This document shows, piece by piece, positions 23,603 through 34,382 of a DNA stretch of 64,000 nucleotides (positions within the stretch are counted from its first letter, which is position 1; the number at the start of each line of letters is the position of its first letter). The position numbers and the translations under genes were made by a program. The DNA is taken from assembly GCA_022609375.1 (NCBI GenBank), contig JAGKQE010000002.1:620001-684000 (forward strand), in the 5' to 3' direction. The DNA is from Xenosphaeropsis pyriputrescens (Eukaryota; Ascomycota; Leotiomycetes; Phacidiales; Phacidiaceae). The notes under the pieces are model-generated. The model had not been told where the DNA came from. It searched no databases and worked only from the letters and a program-made list of their open reading frames with translations.

Positions 23603-23635
23603 GAGAGGTGAGGTGAGGGCGTCTTTATTCTGGCA

Positions 23636-23660
23636 GCTCAAGCTCAAGCTCAAGCTCATA
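23636..23660. repeat. (AGCTCA)n microsatellite
   Basis: Four tandem AGCTCA units. Confidence 0.75.
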
Positions 23661-23762
23661 CAAAAGCAAGACGCATGAGGAATCAGCAGCTTTACGTATA
23701 CGTCGTTATACCTTGCCCCGCCTTCGTACCCCACGATAGTCGTGCAGCAGCAGGCACAAGCA

Positions 23763-23803
23763 GATTGGGATTGGGATTGGGATTGGGATTGGGATTGAGA
23801 TTG
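23763..23803. repeat. (GATTGG)n microsatellite
   Basis: About six tandem GATTGG units ending in GATTGAGATTGATT. Confidence 0.85.
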
Positions 23804-24167
23804 ATTACTTTTAAGGTATGTACTTGATCGCATCGCATCGCAATGCAATCGAAGCGAATCGCAGGTACAACTTGATCCGTGGGTTTTCTGGGTGTCCAGC
23901 TCGATTTACTCCCTACTCTCATGTACGATTGAGTCCGATTCGATCTGGCGGTCGGTTGAGATGAGGAGTGCATGCATGCGGCCGGGCAGTTTAAACAGCG
24001 GGGTCTTCGATTGGCATGTACTTGTACTTGTACATACTGTGAGGGACTTCTTGGGGGGGAATTTGATGCTGGTCATCTCATTGCTGGGAGATGCAAACGT
24101 CGATGACACTGTCTACGTAGAGGAACTAGATTACAATATGCCCTCGACCATGACGGGGTATGGAGGA

Positions 24168-24235
24168 TTGTGACTGTGACTGTGACTGCGACTGTGACTA
24201 TGACTGTGATTTCGATTTCGATTTCGGTTACTGTG
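24168..24235. repeat. (TGTGAC)n followed by (GATTTC)n
   Basis: About eight imperfect TGTGAC hexamers run directly into three GATTTC hexamers. Confidence 0.85.
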
Positions 24236-25470
24236 GTTACAGACGTAGAAGTTATCTTCCAAACTCGCCGATGAAACAGACAAACGAACAGCAATTGCCT
24301 TGTTGCTGGGTATTTCCACTTACTCCATTCATGAGCACACACGTCAGGCATCTTTGGCGATGGCCATCTATGAATAGAGTCGAAAACTTCTTAAAGGGCA
24401 GAAGCCTATGAGCGTCGTACTCAGCGAATGGCACTATTCATAATCACCTTCCTAAAAGTGCCAGGGAGGATGGCATCATTGACTTCCGCCTCATCATGCG
24501 ACCAAAAGGCGACATTGTCGTCGATTCTCTTATTAATGGACCGTATCATCGGGTCCTTAACACGAACACCTCCTCCATAGGTGAGTAGCGTACAAGTATG
24601 TAGAATTGAGAACCGCATGATACTCATACGCACAGAATACTACTATGTACTACGGGAGTTTGGGTAGGTAATTCCATCGGCTCACAATTAAGTAAAGCAC
24701 GGATTATGATGAGTATGATGAGTATGATGATATCAGAAAAGTCTCATCAGACATATGCAGTATCACCACCCCGCACAAAACATTCGATTCCCCTCCTGCA
24801 GAGTCCAGAATTTCCCCGCCCTCGCAGAAAGTCAATGGCCTTCATCCTCACGATAATTGGGGACTTAGCATACAGAGAATCAGAGTAGATCAAGATCAAG
24901 ATCAAAGCAGAGTAAAGATGCAGACACGAACATCTCCACTAGCCATCAAATCTCAAGCGCCGAAGTGCATCTTTTCCCAATACTCTTGTGCAGCCACAAA
25001 CCCCGATATCCTCTTGAACATGCCCAACAACAACAGCACAATCTTCCCATTATAGAATATGATATATATACTCTTCTATTCTAGAAAACACGCATCAGCC
25101 CATCGACGCCCCGGAGCTCCCCTCCGAAATAACCAAACCATATATCGCGCCAAGCCCAGCCGTGGAACTTTTCCTCGTTGCGAATTGCTCCTGGGCCAAC
25201 CTAAACTATCCTAACTACCTACTCACGTAGTATCCTCAGATGTCAGACCGTCGCGACCCTCGTGAGTATCTCGGCACAGCACAGCACTTCGACTATTCTC
25301 GGGCCTGCTGTACCGACTTATGTTGTGCATGCGCCCGCCGTATTACCTACCGTGTCCACTCACTCACTCCTGTTGCTTGCCACAAATACTTTCGGGGATT
25401 TCTGCCTAGGGGGCTAGGGGTGTCGGTTGTCGGCTATCGAGGTTCCTATTCCTTTTGATGTTTCCCCCCT

Positions 25471-25500
25471 GGATGGGATGGGATGGGATGGGATGGGGAC
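25471..25500. repeat. (GGATG)n microsatellite
   Basis: About six tandem GGATG pentamers. Confidence 0.85.
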
Positions 25501-26727
25501 TGGTGGATGTGGACGGCGAGGCGCCTCGTTTGGGCAATTCAGGGGCCGAGGAGGGTATGGACGGCGTTTGGGAGATGACTGTGGAAGATTTGTTTGCTCT
25601 TCAGTCGTTAGTACTTGACGAGCATAGTGACAGTGTCGACAATGGGTAGTACATAGTTCCCGTATCCATTCCCCATTCCATAGCATCAGAACCGCCAGTA
25701 GCCGCTCGCGGGGAATCTCGATGTGTTCCCGCGGATTCTAGGGTGATTCGATGGAATCGTACGTGCAGTACGTGTGTATTTGTGTGTGGTGATGGAAACG
25801 CACTGGGCAAATATGGACTGCTATGTGCATATCTGGTGATGTGCGCGGCGCACATGAGGATTCTCCATGCGGATCCGCTTGCATACATCTCTCCTTCGAT
25901 GCATTCCAACCGAGCGGTTGGGAAGGAGGGCGGGCAGGCAGGCGGGTGGGCGAGGAATGTAGGTGCCATGCCCTCTCTTATTCATGCCTTATTCATCTGT
26001 CGAGGCCATGCATGTGGGCGTCACTGTACACATGCATGGCATATATAATATGTGTGAAGTTTGTGGCGGGCGTGGACGGTCAGCGAAGCGGGCTTCGAGA
26101 GATGTGAAGCGAGAGGGTGCATGAAAGGTTCTTGTAAGGTTCTGAGAGGCAGGAGGACTTGTTTGAGGTTCTTCTTCTGTGGGCTTGCTCTGCTTCAAGT
26201 AAGTTCCAAGTGTTGGGATGCTGGCTTGCCCCTTTCGTCGAGTGAGATGCTGTCATCCAGCTCTGATATCCATACCGCTATATTATAGAAACTTGGAATT
26301 CGCCGGAATACAAATATACTTTTTCTCACTTTGGTCTTGCTTCTTTTGTGGGCACTGGGTGTCGGGTATGCTCTTGGGCTATCTTGGTCGAAGTCGTAAG
26401 CTGCATCTCGCTGTTGTCATATATGAAGATTCAAGTCCGTGCTATTAGCCAGGATTTCCTAGAACAATATCATTCATTGATATACCCTGTCACATGATTT
26501 CACGTCGTTATACATAGGACTGAAGCAACAGTATAGCTTGTTGAGACTCTAATATTTGGTGTGTCTTGCAACTGTGATTATTGCTATCCCCGTTTTCTTT
26601 TCTGACTCTTGAAGTTCTGCTAACTACCAGTAACACTTGAAAGTAAAGCTGAAAGTTGGGAATATTAAGCAGCAAAAACAAGTCCTGGGAAGAACATTTC
26701 ACGATGTTCCTGTATATACTGTAGAGT

Positions 26728-26753
26728 TTATATATATATATATATATGTATAT
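26728..26753. repeat. (TA)n microsatellite
   Basis: About ten TA dinucleotides, then TGTATATGG. Confidence 0.85.
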
Positions 26754-28453
26754 GGATAGATAGTTCCTGTCTGCTTGTAATATCGCTATTGAGATTCGAC
26801 TCACCGTTCTTCGTCCTGTTGCCTTATTCAACTTTGAATTTCCTTCATCTAAAGATTGATGGGAAGGATACCGTAACATTATAAAGACTGACCCTATACA
26901 TCTAAGGTATTGATTTAGTTGAAATATAACCACTTGGGAAACGAGTATCGGTATACGCTGGACTCCACTCTTCCAAGTATTCATTTGTATATATTTCTCT
27001 CCCTCTTGTGATAAAAGTAATCATCTTATAGATGATTGATGATAGAAGTTCAAGTGTTGGTCTGCACCGAGATCAGTGGGCCTCCAATCCAATTCATATA
27101 GCTTTACCTCTCAACTGATATATGTATCCTTTTCTACTTGCTTAAGTTACCATAAACGAGGCGAAAGATTCCCTTAGGGTCTATTCAAAGGATGGTTTGA
27201 AATATTGTTGTGTTTTAGATATGATAATTCATAGCATTCTTGTTGTATGTCGCCTCGGTCTACTGTTAGGAAATGAAATCATGTGGCTCTCTTACTCTGA
27301 GAGGTGTTTGTAAAACAGGCATTATCAAGTGTCTTTCACATACAAACATAGACACAGATGAAGACAAGAAGACTAGAGACTAGAAGAGTGGTTCTAGACC
27401 ACAAAATGCATCTCAAGATCCACAGCAAGAAGTTCAAAATGATTGCCAACAATAGAGAAAGTACCAGAGCAATGGTTGATTTGCGGTGACATAGGGCTGT
27501 TAGGATGTGTCGTTGATTCTTACAGAGCACGAAAACCATTTCAGGTCCCAAACCATTGAGCCGCAAAATCAATACATTGAAGACAAAATTTCTAGTGCTG
27601 CGATATTTGAAACCCGGGTGTATGTTATGACTGTGAATTTTCTGACCCCTTTAAATTTGCCAGAATGTGTCAAGATATGTGAGTAATAGCCGACTCTCTC
27701 ACATTCAAAGGCTTCCCAAATAGGCCATAAGATCGGTTATAGGCTTCACTCCTCACTCTTCATGTATTCAAGTAGCTGCGGAGTAGGTCCTGCTTCTCTC
27801 CTCAAACATTTCATATCCATGTTCCCGCTGCACACTGTGTGTCGAGTCGACACCAGTATTTGTGATAGAATGTCATCACTTGAACTCTGCGTCCTGAATA
27901 AGGATTGGGTTTCCGAAACACAGCGAACTTTTCAACTGCTTATTAAATAAGTCGTTAAGGAAACTCGTCACAGTAAGATATCTTTCTTTGCTTTCTTTCT
28001 GCAGAAACTCCGTGACTCATCCAGAGGGATCAATGATACGCGGATATCTGTGCAACCTTTTCAGAACAATGGAGTTCTCTGTGCAGAGATCATCGACTGG
28101 TAATGAATTGTCTTGCCAGCTGAGACGTTTATCCACTCTTGAAAGGTACTCTGACATTGAAACATTCTGTTTGTAATTGATTCTGGATAATTCGAGCTAA
28201 TTCAGCCAGTCTTCTATCACAGCCTTTTGGAATTGCTGATCGTAGAGTCCAATATACCCCTGGAGCTCAGGAGAGATGTATGCGACTGCGTTCGTTCCAA
28301 AAGGGATAAAGCTTGTCGTCGCGGCGACTGATGGTCCTCGAATGTCCCATGCTACATCTGGAAGTTTCCTTGATATGCCATCTGGACCTGAATCAACGAA
28401 GACATCACTCATACCACACACATACGACTCCAAAAACCAAACACCGAAACACC

Positions 28454-29017
28454 ATGACGAAGGTAATCCCCAGCCACAGAGCGAAGAAGATCCTAACTTG
28501 GGTGAGAAAGGCTCCAAGAAGGGCCTTCGATGCTGTCAAAGAGAAGATGAAGAAAGAGGACAAGGAGGACAGAAGCGATTTGCCAAACGACTATGTACTG
28601 CCCGCATCCCCACAGCCTTGGATGGGGTCTGAGGGATCCACGGATTCAGAGTATTTGCTGAGTCACATTCTTCGCGCAGAGGCAGAGGAGTCAGCTGAAA
28701 TATTGGACTATAATACGACCAAGACATCTCGAAGTTCCTCCAGCTCATCGTTCCCAAGAGAAGTAGCATTGGCTTTCGTCGAGCCTTCATCAGGTTTCGA
28801 ACGTTTGTACGTACCAACTCTTGGCCAAGGCGGACCCTCAACTGCTGCACCACCATTCGCTCCATCATCACCATTCGCTTCATCATCGTCCGCTTCATCA
28901 CCATCCGCAACGAGGTCCGAGGATATCCAGGAGCCAGGCCAAGAGCAATACGATGACCAACACCGAGACAGAGAGAGTGAGGCGCAAGAGAATGAGAAAT
29001 TGAACCGAGGAATGTGA
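28454..29017 (+). CDS. Hypothetical protein, 187 aa
   Basis: Single-exon ORF with ATG in a good context (ACACCATGACG). No family is recognised. The N terminus (residues 1-40) is strongly basic and amphipathic (KKILTWVRK, RRAFDAVKEKMKKEDKED). The middle holds a moderately complex acidic segment with LLSHILRAEAEESAEIL. Residues about 120-165 are a low-complexity Pro/Ser/Ala tract encoded by TCATCACCATTCGC-like repeats, and the tail is charged (DDQHRDRESEAQENEK). There is no signal peptide or membrane segment. It lies tail to tail with lunapark, 216 bp away. An opposite-strand ORF (28197..28517) overlaps its start. It may be a fast-evolving lineage-specific gene or a chance ORF. Confidence 0.45.
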   Translation: MTKVIPSHRAKKILTWVRKAPRRAFDAVKEKMKKEDKEDRSDLPNDYVLPASPQPWMGSEGSTDSEYLLSHILRAEAEESAEILDYNTTKTSRSSSSSSFPREVALAFVEPSSGFERLYVPTLGQGGPSTAAPPFAPSSPFASSSSASSPSATRSEDIQEPGQEQYDDQHRDRESEAQENEKLNRGM

Positions 29018-29233
29018 GGCTGACACCAAGGAGTCAGGGGTGAAAGCGTGGCAATGGGTTGTACCAGAGGGCGAATGAATACTATGCCAGATGATATTCA
29101 TTTGGGGCTTGTTTGTAATGTCCGACTACAAAGGTGGTTGGGATCTGGATATAAGAAAAATGTATGGATAAAAAGAATTATGCAGGTGTCACCAACTAAG
29201 GGGTGTCTAAGAAAAGAAAATAATTGTACACGG

Positions 29234-30511
29234 TCACTTCTTCTTGCCACTCCCCTTTGGACGGCCACGTTTCCGCGGTACAGGGGTTTCAACCAACACA
29301 CTATCCTCCTCCGTATTGTCTCCATCATCAGCTTCCTCCTGATCTATTTCCTCTGCATCAGATAGTTCCTCCTCACTGGATCTACCAGGTTGTTCCTGTT
29401 GCTCCATCTGTGCCTTCTCCGTCATCTCCTTCACTATTTTTGTTCCCTCGTCCATCTCACCATTCCAGCCTCCACACCCACCACAACGCCATCTTCCCAC
29501 ATCTTGAAGTCTGTTTACACCTGGAGGAGCTTGTCCGTTAACCAATCTACAATGCTGACAGATCAGGGCCATGCGATTCTTGGGCAGGGTTTCGTCTTCA
29601 CCAAGCAACAAGTCAAGGACCCTGTCATACCAGTGCCCCTCAGCTACCAAAGAATCCCCCTGAGAATATTGTGGGGCTCCAGAGAAAGCGTTAGGTGCGA
29701 ACTCGGCTGTCTCTTCCGGGGATGGTCTTGGCGGTGCTGATACTTGAGCAGGGGAGCTGCCAAGTGGATTCGCTTTCTGCGCTTGTGGAGTGGAAGGTTG
29801 TGGTTGAAGACTCATGCTTCGCCCGGGAATATTCGCTGTAGGTGGCGGGCCCATCGTCGTTCTTTGTGGAAGTTTTCCAGAGCTACGAGGAGTAGATGGT
29901 GAGGCCTCTGGACCCTTGGATTTGCCTTTGCTAGATGGAGGTGAGGCCGAAGGTGGAGCACCGCCATATTTCTCAAGAAGCTGTTGCGTAGAGTTGTATT
30001 TCGTCGCAGCCTTCAACTTGTCAATAGTTTTCGAGCGCTCAGTCTGCTGAGAATCCAGGCGTGCCGTAACCTTGTCAATTCTATATTGATAAAAAGTGGT
30101 GATAGTGGTGCGAATAAGATAGATACTACTCAGAAGTAAAAGTCAGCACATGAAACCAGTAAAAGCTTAGATCTCGCAGAAATGAGGACATAACACACAG
30201 GACCGGACTTCCAGAGATTGCAGTGTATTCCAAAGCAGACCAGTTATTCGCTTTTACTACCAGTGCCAGGATTATGAGGCACAGGATGTATGCGAAGCTC
30301 GTATATAGAGTCCATAGAGCCTTTACTCGTCGCGACTGCTGTCTAAGAGAATCCAGCTGTAACTGCGACTTCGAGATTTTTTCGGACAAGGCCGAAAGCG
30401 CTCTTTCAAAGGAGGCTGGAGAAGTGTCCTCGCCCTGATATTATCATTAATAACCACTTTCCGGTAGGACGTGTGATAAAGACTTACCCCCCAAGGCCAT
30501 AGTTTTACCAT
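29234..30511 (-). CDS. LNP1: Lunapark-type ER junction protein
   Basis: Stabilises three-way junctions of the tubular endoplasmic reticulum. Exons in coding order 30488..30511, 30199..30434 and 29234..30125 give 383 aa with closed phases. The order matches the family: short N terminus (MVKLWPWG), coiled segment, first membrane segment (about 48-69), second membrane segment (about 80-100), basic coiled coil, then KAATKYNSTQQLLEKYGG. The lunapark zinc ribbon follows with Cys276/Cys279 and Cys301/Cys304. The C terminus is an acidic tract ending in a basic KRGRPKGSGKKK tail, an AT-hook-like motif. The middle is Pro/Ser-rich. The second intron uses a GTGTGT donor. It is divergent from the GRIP golgin gene. 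Confidence 0.93.
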
Positions 30512-30895
30512 TTCGATGTTGAAGGTGAAGCTGAAGCTGAAGCTGTGAGAAGCTCCTATATTAAAAGGATCTGAGTGCGCATGTCGGGATGCAGGGTGTC
30601 GTGTGGATGTTGGTATATTTAGAGATGACGAAAGACATGAATTTGAAACCTTGCGCCAGCTTGTGCCTGGGAAGCTCTGGCGGAAAGACACCGCGTTATC
30701 GCCTGAGGTTCAGCACCAAACGACACGCGCGAGACATTCAATTGACCTTATTACTTGTACTTATTGACAGTTCACTCATTGTCACTCTTGCATACTTCTG
30801 TCGCACTACCATGGCCTCGCCCGCTCACAACATGGTAGCTCCGTGATGTCTGATATTGTTAGACCATCATCCAGGACACAGTATCTACAATAGCT
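30512..30895. promoter_or_regulatory. Divergent promoter between lunapark and the GRIP golgin
   Basis: 384 bp separate the two start codons, which point away from each other, so both promoters must overlap here. I see no clear TATA box. Confidence 0.6.
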
Positions 30896-33800
30896 ATGTT
30901 TCAGGTATTCCAAGAATCCTAATCTGTGAACGAACATTACTGAATCTCGAAGCGCATCAAAGCCGCTGTAGACTCCCGCATTGCGGAGGAACAGGCGCGA
31001 GCAAAGGCTGCGGGAACCCCTGTCAGGTCTACTTCGAGTGCCGGAAGATCTGCCTCTTCTCGAAACGAATCGCCGGCCGCAAGAGGGTCGAGGAGCAGAA
31101 ATGTTGATGTTTCCAATGAACCACGGGGCCCAGATCCCTCTGAATTCGAGGCTGCCTTTGTAATCGACGATGAGGAGCCAAGCCGCGTCGGAACACCTAC
31201 CATTGGCGACGCCGCTGCGGCCAAAGACTCAGAAGGTGCAGCAGCAGATTCTGAGAAGATAATTTCAAATGAGACGGAGGATGCTGGTGAGAAGCCTGCG
31301 GAAGCGCCCAAGGCGCCAATGACCCCAGAGTTGCCCTTAGAAGTACGACAGAAATTACGAAAGTTGGAGAAGCTTGAGTCTCGGTACCAAGGTACATTCA
31401 CAGATTTATAATTTGTTCAGATAAGATCGATTTTTAATACTTGCATTAGAACTTCTGCGCTCTTATCGAATTGCCCATGCTCGCGCCATTTCAATTGAAC
31501 CATTCGAAAAAACACTGAAAGAAAATACGCCCCTTACTTCAATAGCCGACCCCGGAGCTCTCATTGAGTATATCAACCAATTGAATCTCCGAGGTGATAT
31601 GGTCATGGAAGAGTTGAAACGTGTTACTACGGACCGCGACGATTACAAGAAAAAGCTTCTAGATGCGGAAAAGGAAAAAGATACTACCGAAGTCAAATCC
31701 CCAGAAGCTGCTACTGCCAAAAGCGATGGGAAGGTAGAGGATCCGGAAAAGGCATCTGATGAGGAGTTCTTCTCCTACGACGACGAAATCCCAAAGCTTC
31801 AAGCAGACCTCCAAACCAAAGAAAAGGAGGTTGAAGATCTCAAGACTGAGATTTCAACACTCAAGACTGACCTGGATGTAATTCCAAAACTCCAATCTGA
31901 TCTCAAAGCCAAGGAAAATGAGGTCGAGGAGCTCAAGACTGAAATCACCACAATCAAGATTGACTTGGACGCAACTCGCAAGTCCAGCCAGACCCTTGCC
32001 CAAGATCTTGAGAAAGCCAATCTTGCTGCCAGGGAAGCCACTGACAATACCTCGAGCACTCACGAAGAAACCGTTCTTAACCTGAAGACAAAATTGGAGA
32101 AAACGGAACGGGAGCTTAGCGAAGCCCAAGCTGCTCTAGCTGAACAAGAAGAGCTCGTTGAAGCAGGCCTTACGAGATCGAAGGAAGATTCCTCTGAGGC
32201 CGAAAAACGATGCGCAGATCTGGAAGAGAAAATCCACGTGCTCGAGAGCCAACGAAACAGCGACGCAATGCGACTTGGAGGGCTGGAGGCGCAACTTGCC
32301 GAGAAAGAGGCAGTGCTCGCGGACAAGGAGGCTGCACTTGTAGCTAAATCAGTTGAGTCGGGAACTACAACACCAGTGACCGAAGTAACGCCAACTACAC
32401 CTACTGCTCCAACAGCCCCAACTACCGGCGGCGCAAAGAAAAAGAACAAGAAGAAGAAGAAGGGTGGAGCTGCTGCTGCAACAGCTGCAGCAACTGAAGC
32501 CTCCAAGGATATCAGTCCTGTCGGCACTACCCCTTCAGCCCCTGCAGAGAAGGTAGATGATGGAAAGGCTGAGTTAGAGACTGAGATCGCGCAACTCAAG
32601 GAGTCACTGGCTGCCAAGGATGAGGAAATTACACAACTCAAGGCGACGCTGGTTGCTAAGGATGAGGATATCCAAAGGCTACAAACCAAGCGTAAGCAAG
32701 AGGCAGAGCTTCGTGAAGAAATTGAAGACCTTCAGGACAACTTGTTCACCATCGGACAAGAGCATGTCGAAGCCAAGGACCAAATCAAGGAGCTTCGTGG
32801 CCAAAAGGCTGAATTGGAAGAGAAGATCAAGGTGCTTGAGGCGCAGGCCTCAGAGCAAGATTTCAAGAGCCTATCCACAGAGTTTGAGGATCTTAAGGTC
32901 AAATCATCAGGTCTTCAAAGCGATCTCGGTGCTGCTCAGGAGCTAGCCTCAACTCGCTACAAGGAGCTGACGGAGCTTCGGGATGTGTTGCAAAAGGCAC
33001 AACCGGAGTTGAAGAACCTTCGATCTGAGATTGCCAGCCTCAAGACTGCCAAGGAGGAATTGGCCAGCCGTACGGCTGAGCTGAAGCGCCTCGAAGTGCG
33101 AGAAAAGGATTTGAAAGCCGATGTTGCTAGTTTCAAGAAGCAGGCTACCGATCGTGAGGCGGAAGTAAAGTCATTGAATGAAAAGGTCACACAGGAAACA
33201 AACGGTCGCCTCAAGGCTGAAGACCAGAGCCGTGTCGCACAACGTGATCTACGCCGAGTAGAGGCCGATAAAATTGAACTATCTGCTAGCAGCGAAAAGT
33301 CGCAGAGAGAACTTGCAAAGGTTCAGGAAGAGGCGACAAAGCTGCGAACACGTGTCCGTGAACTTGAGGCCCAGTTGACAAAGGTCAACTCTGAGGCATC
33401 TATGCTTAGAGAGGAGGCTGAGTTGAAAACCTCACAGTATGCCAGTGCACAGAGCCTTGTTAGCAGCATGAGAGACCAGACGTCTGAGATGGCAGTGCAG
33501 CTTAAAGAAGCCAAAGAACAGTCCGAGAGTCTTGAAGAAGAGCTCGGTGAAGTACAACGACTCTTGAATGAGCGTACTCGCGAAGGAGAGACTATGAGAC
33601 GACTCTTGGCAGATGTGGAAGGTCGTGCTGATGCCAAGGTTCGCGATATGAAGGAACGTATGGAGGCAGCTATTGAGGAGCGAGATCGAGTTGAAGATGA
33701 AGCCAGCACGAACGCTCGCCGACGGGCACGCGAAGTCGACGAGTTGAAGAATAAGGTGCGCGATGCAGAACGCGATCTCAAGCGTGCAGAGCAAGACCGA

Positions 33801-34382
33801 GAAGGGCTCGAGAGAGCACAAAAGGACCTTAAGAAACGTGAAGAGCAACTGGAGAGCGACTCTGAAAGAGCCCAGCAGGAGTCGAGCGAGGTCCGCGGTG
33901 CCATGAGTACTCTACGTGATGCCCTCGATCAGAGTGAGAGGCAGACGCGCGAGACGGAGAAGCAGAAGGCCGATCTCCGTAGAATGCTCGACGAGGCGAA
34001 CATCCGGTACGAGAAGTTGCAGAAGGCCCATAAGGCTCTGTCCGAAAAATTGGCTTCGCCTTCTATCAGGTCGTCTATTGATGGAAGCAGTATTCGCTCT
34101 TCGTCGACGCAACGGGACAATGGGAATGGTGGTCTGGCTGGCAACATGGACTACGTTTATCTCAAGACTATCCTTCTGCAGTTCCTTGAACAGAAGGATA
34201 AGAGGCATCAGGCGCAACTCGTCCCGGTTCTTGGGAAGCTGCTTCATTTTGATAAGTATGTCCCCTTCTTCTGTCAATACAGTCTTGCACTCTGGTGACT
34301 GGCGAGTATAATCTCCTGCATATGCTAATCATCTTGCAGGAAGGACGAGCAAAAATGGATGGCTGCCATCTCACTGAAATAG
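30896..34382 (+). CDS. GRIP-domain golgin (Imh1-type)
   Basis: Long coiled-coil tether recruited to trans-Golgi membranes by Arl1 through its C-terminal GRIP domain. Exons 30896..30904, 30953..31391, 31450..34255 and 34340..34382 give 1098 aa. The first exon is nine bases (Met-Phe-Gln), joined to RIKAAVDSRIAEEQAR. Residues about 10-125 are Ser/Glu-rich and disordered. From about 140 on the protein is almost entirely heptad-like coiled coil, interrupted near residue 480 by a Thr/Pro/Ala segment and a run of Lys. The GRIP domain occupies the last 50 residues (YLKTILLQFLEQKDKR, then LLHFDKKDEQKWMAAI). The invariant Tyr of GRIP domains is present. Two 24-residue internal repeats (KEKEVEDLKTEIS-like) near residue 210-260 suggest recent duplication. 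Confidence 0.92.

Larger units (their letters stand above)
15101..28453. other. 13-kb gene desert rich in simple repeats
   Basis: No ORF in this stretch has recognisable domains or a convincing exon chain. The longest ones (17044..17640 -, 21650..22213 +) are low-complexity translations of repeats. The left 1-2 kb probably holds the RGS gene promoter and leader. Microsatellites and short tandem repeats are dense and are listed separately. I found no transposase or reverse-transcriptase motif, no long terminal repeat and no tRNA. Confidence 0.55.

Noticed and set aside
24421..24633. Minus-strand ORF with a plausible-looking 50-residue end after a possible acceptor
   Set aside because: Too short, no homology recalled and no upstream exon found; could be a relic, but not supported.
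15101..28453. Transposon or RIP-mutated repeat as an explanation for the gene desert
   Set aside because: No transposase or polymerase motifs, no terminal repeats, and the base composition is not the strong AT bias expected after RIP.
32060..32689. Long minus-strand ORF opposite the golgin
   Set aside because: Antisense shadow of coiled-coil codons (Ser/Ala-rich mirror of Glu/Lys-rich sequence).
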